Shown here: positions 56,640-64,000 of the stretch, in pieces
Numbering within the stretch: the first letter of the stretch is position 1
Layout of the letters: each line of letters opens with the position of its first letter
From: Loripinus fragilis
Taxonomy: Eukaryota > Mollusca > Bivalvia > Lucinida > Lucinidae
Direction: 5' to 3'
Assembly (NCBI GenBank): GCA_964019695.1
Contig: OZ026516.1
Location: 98,084,368 to 98,148,367, forward strand
Length of the DNA: 64,000 bases
Position numbers and translations under genes: made by a program
Notes under the pieces: generated by a model
The model's database searches: none
Told to the model about the DNA's origin: nothing
The model's input: the letters and a program-made list of their open reading frames with translations, nothing else

Positions 56640-56738
56640 TCGGCTAATTCCGCAGAATTCCGTGGAAGCAGACCACGGATGTACCTCGAGGATCTACTTT
56701 AATAACGCGGGTGATAACGTGACGCTGACACTATAAAG
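56640..56738 (+). repeat. Host repeat left of the short Gypsy element
   Basis: GATCTACTTTAATAACGCGGG then GTGACGCTGAC matches 5195-5225, and the match resumes after the insertion at 59,562 (GACGTCACAGAAACCATGTTAACACAATAAC versus 5217-5250). The retroelement landed inside this older repeat. Confidence 0.65.
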
Positions 56739-56903
56739 TGTAATGTATCCTATGTCTTATAAACTAGTACATGCTGTGGTCTTATCAAATGATTCATTGT
56801 ATGTATTTGTCTTGGTATATATTAGCTAGCTATATGCAAATAAACGGAGTTGGTAGAATCGCCCAGCAGATCTCGCTTTGTTATTTATATAGGATACATA
56901 ACA
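56739..56903 (+). repeat. 5' LTR of the short Gypsy element
   Basis: 165 bp, TG...CA. Contains GTATATATTAGC and AATAAACGG (a possible polyadenylation signal, about 56,838). Directly followed by TGGTGTCAGATTAGAGCG, the presumed primer site; its first ten bases match the tRNA-Leu site of the large element but the rest differ, so the primer tRNA is not assigned. Confidence 0.92.
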
Positions 56904-57037
56904 TGGTGTCAGATTAGAGCGAGCCTACGTGTGCACAGATTTTAATATTGTGAAAAGATAAAAAAAATCTGACTTTCTCTTTTGTCAAAAGAAAGAGACA
57001 AGGATTATTTTTAAAGGATAATCAGTGAAATATCAAG

Positions 57038-57697
57038 ATGGATGAACACAATTCAAAGTATCCACGTATGGACTGGGATGCAAAAGACTTGCCTTTAGCG
57101 TTTAAATCTTTCAAAGAACATTGTAATTTTATGTTTGGAGGTCCGCTAAAATCTAAATCAGAGGAGGAAAAATGCAATTATGTCATGTTGTGGGCTGGAG
57201 AAAAAGGTTGCAATATTTATTCTACTTGGACACTTACATGTACAAATGAAGAAAGAAAACAACTAGCAATTCACTATGCAAAATTTGAAAATTACTGTAA
57301 GCCTAAATCCAACAAAATCTACTCCAGATATATTTTCATGAGAAGAGAGCAAGGAACAGACGAACCATTTGAACAATTTGTGACAGATTTGAAATTGCTA
57401 TACAAAAAATGCGGATACGATCATGCCATGGAAGATGAAATGATAAGAGACCATATTGTTTTTGGAATTAAATCGACCAAAGTAAGGGAAAAACTCATCA
57501 ATGAAGGCAATGATTTGACACTCGAAAAATGCATGGACATATCCAGAACATATGAACTGTCTCAAAAGCAGTTGAAGTCTATGAACTCTGGTGAAGATCC
57601 AAATGTTCACGCCATCAGAAGCAAATTTCACACTCAACAGCGTCCTGTTCGAAAAAAAGGAGAAAAAGAAACGCTCCAGGGAAAAATCGACACATGA
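57038..57697 (+). CDS. gag: gag of the short Gypsy element
   Basis: 219 codons from ATG 57,038. Capsid-type gag without a recognisable matrix: WDAKDLPLAFKSFKEHC, MLWAGEKG, QGTDEPFEQFVTDLK and DHIVFGIKS are typical of a Gypsy lineage common in marine invertebrates. It ends basic (PVRKKGEKE). The zinc-knuckle part lies in the pol frame, and the two frames cross at an A7 run (57,653-57,659). Either a +1 programmed shift or one extra A in the homopolymer explains the switch. Confidence 0.88.
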   Translation: MDEHNSKYPRMDWDAKDLPLAFKSFKEHCNFMFGGPLKSKSEEEKCNYVMLWAGEKGCNIYSTWTLTCTNEERKQLAIHYAKFENYCKPKSNKIYSRYIFMRREQGTDEPFEQFVTDLKLLYKKCGYDHAMEDEMIRDHIVFGIKSTKVREKLINEGNDLTLEKCMDISRTYELSQKQLKSMNSGEDPNVHAIRSKFHTQQRPVRKKGEKETLQGKIDT

Positions 57698-59420
57698 GAA
57701 ACAAGCAGTAAAATGCATGAAATGTGGATATACTCATTCTGATAAAAAATGTCCAGCAATGGGTAAAAAGTGCAGATTTTGTCATAAACTGAATCACTTC
57801 AGTAAAATGTGCTTGCTGAGAAAAGGGCAGAAGAAAAGGCATCGCAAGGGAATAGATTCACTTAATGATTATGATTCTAGCAGCAGTGACAACAAAGATT
57901 ATGATTCTTACAGCAGTGACAATACAGATTATGATTATGACAGGTATGACTATGAAGATAATGTTTATGTAAAAATGCTTTCAGAAGAAAAAGACATTCA
58001 CAGGCTATTAGATGATTGGACAATCAAAAGTATCATCTATGACAATGAAACACAAATGCAAATTGACACAGGTGCAAGATGCAATGTGATAAGCCAGTAT
58101 GTTCTCAAGCAAATGAAAATCAAAACAGCTTTGAAAAAGACAGAGTCAAAATTAAGATCATACAGTGGACATACTATCAAACCGCTTGGATCTATAAAAT
58201 TACCTTGTTATTTCAACAATAACATCTATGAAATCGAATTTCAGGTGATTGAACAAAATGCTACAACAATTTTAGGATCAGAGACTTGCCAGAAAATCGG
58301 ACTAATTCGGAGAATGTACAATGTTGAAAAATCAGTGGAAAATACGGATAATAGTGACATTCAAAATGAATATTCGGATTTATTTCATGGAATTGGACGA
58401 TTACCAGGTAAACATAAAATTCATATTGATCATAATGTCACACCTGTAGTACATCCACCTAGACGATTACCTATTACAATGAGAGATAAGGTCAAAGATG
58501 AACTGTCACGCATGGTTAAAGAAGGAATCATTAAAAAGGTGAAGAAACCAACAAGTTGGGTCAACAGTATGGTAGTGGTTACTAAACCCAATGGCTCCAT
58601 TAGAATTTGTATAGACCCACGGGACTTGAATAAAGCTGTGAAAGGGCCTCACTTTCCGCTAATGACAGTTGAGGAAGTGGTATCATGCATGCCAAATGCC
58701 AAAGTGTTCAGCAAAATAGACTGTACGTCAAGTTTTTGGCAAATAGAGTTAGATGATGAAAGCTCTAAGTTATGTACCTTCAACACACCGTTCGGGAGAT
58801 ATCGTTATCTCAGTTTACTATTTGGAATCAAATGTGCAGGTGAACTCTATCAATCTATCATGTCAGAAATGATTGAAAATATAGAAGGTGCAGAAGTTAT
58901 AATGGATGGCATATTGGTATGGGGAACTACGATTGAAGAGCATGATCAAAGACTTAAAATAGTTCTTGACAAAGCTAGGAAGTATAATCTGAAGCTATCC
59001 CCAAATAAAACGGAATTTCGCAAGAAACAGATTCGATATGTCGGGCATGTACTCAGTTCTGAAGGACTAAAACCAGACTACGAAAAAGTCAAAGCAGTTG
59101 AACAGATGAAAGCACCACAGAGTAAAAAGGAACTGCAACATTTTCTAGGATTTGTGCAATATTTGGCAAAATTTCTACCAAATATGTCAGAGGTATCAGC
59201 TCCGTTGAGAGAACTCTTACACAAAGATATAGAATGGCACTGGGACATTCAGCAGGAAAATAGTTTCCAGACATTAAAGAAAATGTGTGTCAATGCTCCC
59301 ATATTAGCGTACTATGACAAAAGAAAGCCAATAGTTCTTACGGTTGACAGTAGTTCAAAGAGAGCTTGGTGCAGCTATAATACAAAAACGGAAAGATGTA
59401 ATGTATCCTATGTCTTATAA
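57660..59420 (+). pseudogene. pol: Truncated pol of the short Gypsy element
   Basis: The frame is open from 57,591, but only the part after the A7 run looks natural: two zinc knuckles (CMKCGYTHSDKKC; CRFCHKLNHFSKMC), an Asp/Ser/Tyr-rich linker, protease (MQIDTGARCNVIS), then RT with VVVTKPNGSIRICIDPRDLN and the first catalytic Asp in FSKIDCTSSFWQ. The catalytic pair reads VIMDGILVWG: the second Asp codon is GGC (58,908-58,910), Gly. RNase H stops after LTVDSSSK and the frame terminates inside the 3' LTR. RT is therefore expected to be inactive and integrase absent. Confidence 0.9.
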
Positions 59421-59561
59421 ACTAGTACATGCTGTGGTCTTATCAAATGATTCATTGTATGTATTTGTCTTGGTATATATTAGCTAGCTATATGCAAATA
59501 AACGGAGTTGGCAGAATCGCCCAGCAGATCTCGCTTTGTTATTCATATAGGATACATAACA
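59397..59561 (+). repeat. 3' LTR of the short Gypsy element
   Basis: 165 bp, nearly identical to the 5' copy. ACAAAAACGGAAAGA immediately before it may be the polypurine tract, placed right after the deletion junction in pol. Confidence 0.92.
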
Positions 59562-59975
59562 TATAGCATGACACTGACGTCACAGAAACCATGTTAACAC
59601 AATAACAAGTGTGATTGCAGCAAAACAGACGGCTTAAATGAAACGCTAGCGATATTTTATTGAAAAAAAAACATAAACTTTATTTATTCTGCTGAATAAA
59701 CTTTTGGGATAATCAGAATAATCGATTTTAATAGAGCTGAACCCACATGCTACAGAACTAATTTTCCATATGCCAGTTCCTGCTTACAAAATGGAGCTTT
59801 TTGGTACATAGTACTACGCGTAATGCTCCTTACATGTACCCAAGCCATGATTCGATTCTCGAATTGTGGCGGACTTTCCCGAACGGTAATCATCATGACA
59901 GAAGAGAGACGTGTGCTAAGAATGGTGTATCACCTGTAATAGAAAGAACAAACAGCAGCAATCAACTCCAATAGG
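59562..59975 (+). repeat. Host repeat right of the short Gypsy element
   Basis: TATAGCATGACACTGACGTCAC onward matches 5208-5290; a GATTCTCGAATTG phrase (59,851) also occurs at 5330. No gene. Confidence 0.6.
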
Positions 59976-60672
59976 TATACATAGGGAATACTAGGTGAGT
60001 GTCTTTTGATAGCAAGTTTACAAGGCAAGGCTTTGAGAGCGCTTGTTGACATCGCGAGGCTTGATGAGATATAGAGAATACTAGGTGAGTGTCTTTCGAT
60101 ATCAAGTTTACCAGGTAAGGCTTTGAGAACGCTTGTTGACATCGCGAGGCTTGATGAGCTATAGAGAATACTAGGTGGATGTCTTTCGATATCAAGTTTA
60201 CCAGGTAAGGCTTTGAGAACGCTTGTTGACATCGCGAGGCTTGCCGAGATATAGAGAATACTAGTTGAGTGTCTTTTGATATCAAGTTTACCAGGCAAGG
60301 CTTTGAGAACGCTTGTTGACATCGCGAGGCTTGCCGAGATATAGAGAATACTAGGTGAGTGTCTTTTGATATCAAGTTTACCAGGCAAGGCTTAGAGAAC
60401 GCTTGTTGACATCGCGAGGCTTGCCAGCGATTCAACATGCGTTCTCAAAGCCAAGCCTGGTAAACTTGATATCAAAAGACGCGAACCTGATATTCTATTT
60501 ATCAGTTTACCCATTGTTGAATACTTTCCAAACTAGCGATTATGATGTATTTTCGTGTTGATTCAGCGTCATTGGCGACGTCATTCAAAAAGTGCAACGT
60601 CATCATGACCTGATAAAGGTAACATGCCGTGAGATTAGGTTTTGTTGAAACAATTCGGTTTATATCAGGGGT
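59976..60672. repeat. Foldback-type repeat family D, multi-unit copy
   Basis: Five tandem 90-bp units (59,981-60,430) are followed by an inverted arm (about 60,437-60,498) complementary to the first about 60 bp of a unit, then the same about 170-bp tail as in 26,430-26,640. Unit starts are at 59,981, 60,071, 60,161, 60,251 and 60,341, exactly 90 bp apart. Because 90 is a multiple of three, two minus-strand frames of 152 and 158 codons stay open through the array; they are repeat artefacts, not genes. Confidence 0.9.
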
Positions 60673-62237
60673 ACTTGTTCTCATCCGCCTGGTTCTTTAA
60701 GTAGGCTCTACCCATGGGATGATTGAAAGTGTGGGTCTGTTAAAACTGCAATGCGTGTCAATTATGAGGCAGCGGTCACCTTCAGAAAGGAAATGCGCTT
60801 AACTGTTTAAAACAAGGTACGACTAGTTCGTGAAACAACTCTTGATAGAATCTAGTTTTTTTAGCGTGAATTTAACAACCCATCCTGCGCCCGAACAGCC
60901 AACAAATAAGGCTAACCAATAATAAACAAAGAATGAAATAAATTTTGTGAAATACAAAACCATTCAATCCAATACCATTTGCCCAAGCAGACCTTTTTAC
61001 AAAATTTAGAATTTAAGTATTGATTAAATTTATTAATTGACATCGGAAGAGTTGTATTACTCTTTTTGCAAGGTATTCCTTTTTTAACGTAAAAAACTGG
61101 GAGCGGAAAACAATTGTGCTAATTGCTTCTATGATTTTAGTACAAACTTACAAGTTAAACAAATGCGATCTAAAAAGGTTTGTTCCGGAAATCAATTTCG
61201 TTCTGTTAATTAACATTCTTAGTTTAAACCGTTGCTCCAAAAGCAGCATTCAGTTGCCTTGTGATTTACAAAACTAGAACGTGCTTCGTTAAGGAGATTA
61301 AGTTTTGATTATTTAAGAACAAATTACACTCCATCCCACCGGATAGGCGGCAGTGTTTTTGATTGCCATTTATCGCCCGTCTGGCGACAAATGGCAATCG
61401 AAAACACTGTTTCTATCGATTTTTGATCCACGTTCTACGATAGTTTAGAGCGTTTTTAATTTCCGCTCATCCGGTGTGGTCATGTTAAAGATAGACAATG
61501 TGTACATGCTCCGAGGTTATAAAACTTGTCTCATACTCAACTCAACTGAGCATGACATGAATTTCAACAGTTTATACGAAAGTGCTGAAAATCAAGATTT
61601 TTTCATGCTTTAAAACTCTCATATGCTGTATTTAACCCAATTATTAATGTTAAAATGTCAGCTATTGTTGGAATTTTAACAATTATTAGCAGGATAAATT
61701 CCATGCTCAGGATAAATTTCATGCTCAGCTGAGTTGAGCAGGGAAAAAGTTTTCAATATCGCTTCTCATAGAAAAGCAATTAAATTGTCTTTAGATAAAT
61801 GCAAACTAATTAACAGTTGGTGTATATATAGGAAAATTCATTTCTAAGTAAAGCTAATTAGGTTCGACCAGAAAATGTGGAATGACATACCTTGATATTC
61901 TCCCTCTCTGGGCAAGCCGGAATACCCCAGTCTCTCTGTTTTCTGATCGCGTTGATGAATTCAATCAATTGCAGACTTATATCAGTCAAGTATCGCAATG
62001 AAGATCAGAATAAGACATTAACTTTTCCGTGAGTTTTAAGTTACCGCTTCAGGCTCGATTACAAAACAGAAATGCCGCCCATTCCCCTTTTTCTAATCGA
62101 GCCGGAAGACCTTGCTACATATATTCCCCATTTTCAGATCTAGCTGGAATACCTCGCAACAATTCCCCATTTTCAGGTTGAATTCTTTAATAAATATTAA
62201 AGATACATGTAGACTATTTTATCAGTCAAGAATTGGG
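60673..62237. other. Intergenic upstream of the receptor gene, with hairpins
   Basis: No gene. Contains the hairpin at 61,351-61,409. A second inverted pair, CAACTCAACTGAGCATGACATGAA (about 61,538) and TTTCATGCTCAGCTGAGTTGAG (about 61,717), encloses about 160 bp. A TATATATAGG at about 61,823 could be a promoter element. A decayed duplicate of the receptor start lies at about 61,950-62,030. Confidence 0.55.
61351..61409. repeat. Long near-perfect hairpin
   Basis: 27-bp arms, CAGTGTTTTTGATTGCCATT and onward versus the mirrored ATGGCAATCGAAAACACTG, with two mismatches around a five-base loop. Outer segments CCACCGGAT (61,337) and ATCCGGTGTGG (61,469) are also inverted, so the whole may be a small TIR element of about 145 bp. 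Confidence 0.8.
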
Positions 62238-63263
62238 ATGAAGATTCGAGTGAGACCGAGAAGTTTCTCTGACAGTGATGATATTAAATCAGCTGCAGTC
62301 TGGAATGAGGATGAACGTCCACCACAGTTGAGGAAGTTGCTTCGACCTTTCTTTATTTGCCTGGCAATTAGCGGGTGTTACACATATGATGCTGACTATG
62401 AACAGAACGGTGTAGAGTCTGCAAAGGGACGCAAATACAGGCTATTAGGATTAATTTACCGATTATCTTGTTTTCTTATTGGTTTGGGATCACTTGCTAA
62501 ACACGCGGTGGCGTTCTTTACTTTGCCATCTACCTTCGTGCACTTTAATTTCATAGTGCTCACATGGACATTAGTATGCGTGCTATTCTTCGCGATTGCA
62601 TTTAAATCAGGACTTTCAAAATATGGACACCAAAGGAAAGCTTTCACGTTTTGGGATGAAACAATTAGATCGGATATGGAACAATTAGGAATAAACTTTC
62701 CAAATGAAAAGATCAGGAAGAGACAACATCTGTATTTGATTATTTGCGGATCTATCTTAGTGATGAATTCTTGTGGGATAGCTTTACTGTCCGCTGACAT
62801 ATTTTCAGATGGGCTTGGTGAGTTCTTTGCAGCACCATTCCATTCTTCTCCTGCAGTTTTAACAATAAGCATAGCTGCTATGCTTTTAATAGCGATGATG
62901 TGGTTAGTGCCCGTGTTCTATGTTATACTTGTTTCCACATTACTGTCAGCAACTTTCGGTGCGCTTAATAAATTTCTGGAAAAACATATCGCTAAGAACG
63001 TTTCAAAAGTAACGTGCACGTTTAAAAGAATAAGACATCTCCACCTTAACCTCAGCCGAATGATTTCAGAGTTGGACAAGGATTTTGGATACTATTTCGC
63101 GGTCATATTCGTGCTAAATGTCGGAACCTCATGCTTCATCTTGTATCAGATGTTAAAAACACCCTTGGCGACTATCCATCTGGTCATGTACATGTTTTGG
63201 TTAAGTGCCACAACAGGATCGCTGGTAGCTATTGCCGTTTTTGCAGCTCTGGTCCACGAATCG
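62238..63263 (+). CDS. Gustatory-receptor-like 7TM protein, first large exon
   Basis: Probable ligand-gated channel subunit or chemosensory receptor of the invertebrate Gr/Or-like (GRL) superfamily at the plasma membrane; ligand unknown. The ATG at 62,238 is the only Met-start in frame; the frame remains open upstream to 62,112 but only from TTG. 342 codons encode a charged N terminus and six hydrophobic segments at about 67-94, 102-123, 163-187, 206-238, 284-305 and 313-338. FKRIRHLHLNLSRMISELDKDFGYYF before TM5 resembles the conserved loop of Gr proteins. After LVHES the sequence GTAAGC is a good splice donor in phase 0, matching the ancestral phase-0 intron before TM7 in this superfamily. 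The TM7 exon is not found in the remaining 740 bp; without splicing the frame ends at 63,287. Confidence 0.75.
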
Positions 63264-64000
63264 GTAAGCATCTCATGGAAAACGTAAAAATGGCAACATT
63301 AAGCGCAAAATGTGTACTGAAAAACGCTTAAATACTTCTCTAAAGGATCTTTCATTGGCTTTAACTAATCATGGTCGGCATGGCTTATTTTCATTTTTAA
63401 GTTCCTTGCCTATCTCAGTTTTACGTAATATAGCGTTAGAGGCTAATAAACTTTACGATAGAGCAAACAAATTATATAAAGCAGCACTCCTTACAAGGTG
63501 TTATGTTCAACATTTCCTTAGTCCATATATCGATTCTGAGGTCAACCATAAACGAAATATTATCAAAATTCCATTCATTAACAAAGGTATTGAGTTAATT
63601 AATTTACATAGTATCTTCAAGGATAATTTAGTGATTTCATCTATTCCAAATTACTTCAATAATTCTGAAACTCCTATCATTTGTTATAAATGTAACAAAC
63701 CAATTAGGTCTACTAGATTATGTTTATCTTTTGACATGAACGCCCCAAAAAGTATCTCAATGATTAAAAAATGCCCACAGCTGGAAATCAACTCGGTTTC
63801 AAACAGTTCTGGGACCGGAATTACAATGCCTCCTTAGAGTTAAGGAAGACTTAAGTTAAGTATTCAGACTCTGTATATATACTGAAACCTACACGATATA
63901 TTCTATGAGTACATGTGATCTACTGTACCACCTTACTCATTTATGACGTCCATCAGCATTTTATGATAATGGAAAATCATTTTGGCCAAAGAATGTCCAA
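63264..64000 (+). other. Presumed last intron of the receptor gene (partial)
   Basis: Begins GTAAGC at 63,264. It contains a retroelement ORF fragment (63,310-63,837). No acceptor followed by a TM7-like segment is visible before the window ends. Confidence 0.5.
63310..63837 (+). pseudogene. N-terminal fragment of a reverse-transcriptase-family ORF
   Basis: 175-codon ORF with AKALSPYID-type phrasing: YVQHFLSPYIDSEVNHKRN, IKIPFINKGIELINL, SIPNYFNN and PIICYKCNKPIRST. I recognise these as the N-terminal region of a large RT-containing retroelement protein family abundant in cnidarians, echinoderms and molluscs (possibly Penelope-like). After IRST the similarity ends and the frame closes shortly after, so only the upstream piece is present; no RT motif is reached. 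Located in the presumed receptor intron, same strand. Confidence 0.55.

Larger units (their letters stand above)
56739..59561 (+). mobile_element. Short, deleted Ty3/Gypsy retrotransposon
   Basis: 2,823 bp with two 165-bp LTRs (56,739-56,903 and 59,397-59,561) that begin TGTAATG and end ATAACA and differ at only about two positions. Flanks TAAAG and TATAG suggest a 5-bp target duplication with one mismatch. Inside are gag, zinc knuckles, protease and RT, but pol runs directly into the 3' LTR a few codons into RNase H: the rest of RNase H and all of integrase are missing. A non-autonomous deletion derivative that still retains everything needed in cis. Confidence 0.92.

Noticed and set aside
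59930..60438. Two minus-strand repeat proteins of 152 and 158 residues
   Set aside because: They are open only because the underlying DNA is a 90-bp tandem array; both frames are equally open and neither has a plausible domain or gene context.
62112..62237. N-terminal extension of the receptor ORF
   Set aside because: It opens only from TTG and encodes a sequence without receptor features; the first ATG is at 62,238.

Overview
This is AT-rich eukaryotic nuclear DNA, most likely from a bivalve mollusc. The reasons are the dispersed repeats carrying a CCTTCGGGCCA core (about 31.35 and 34.48 kb), small inverted-repeat elements with internal CAGACTGCGC-type palindromes, and a gustatory-receptor-like gene of the invertebrate chemoreceptor type. 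The species is not identified; this is recognition of repeat style, not a search result. Most of the window is transposon-derived, and only two host genes can be supported.

Layout. 0-9 kb: small inverted-repeat (MITE-like) elements of two families and a decayed Tc1-type transposase. 9.1-10.5 kb: an intronless GT61 glycosyltransferase gene on the minus strand, predicted type II membrane protein. 12.07-12.45 kb: four RFX/X-box-like sites. 13.75-18.65 kb: a roughly 4.9-kb element with long, nested inverted termini full of TAACATATGTTA-type palindromes and remnants of a mobile-element gene; it appears to split a MITE. 20-24.8 kb: several copies of an unclassified dispersed repeat. 26.2-26.6 kb: a foldback-type repeat. 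31-37.8 kb: an old duplication of a composite repeat, the second copy interrupted by a 5'-truncated LINE with a 9-bp target duplication. 38.3-39.2 kb: another LINE, lacking its middle.

40,162-54,226 is the main object: a complete 14,065-bp Ty3/Gypsy retrotransposon with two 2,174-bp LTRs, CATA target duplications, an 18-nt primer site complementary to a tRNA-Leu 3' end, gag, PR-RT-RNaseH-IN, and an extra third ORF downstream of pol (zinc-finger-like N terminus plus coiled coil). Each LTR carries a tRNA-derived SINE-like module just upstream of a TATA box. The element sits inside an older LINE. Its gag and pol are each broken by a short indel in a simple repeat. 56,739-59,561 is a second, much shorter Gypsy element with 165-bp LTRs that has lost most of RNase H and all of integrase, and carries Gly for the second catalytic Asp of RT.

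60-60.7 kb holds a five-unit, 90-bp tandem array belonging to the same foldback repeat as 26.2 kb. 62,238-63,263 is a large coding exon of a gustatory-receptor-like 7TM gene: it encodes six membrane segments and ends at a phase-0 splice donor, so TM7 must lie in a later exon. A reverse-transcriptase-family fragment occupies the presumed intron. The two host genes show no functional link to each other; the rest of the window is a record of nested transposon insertion.
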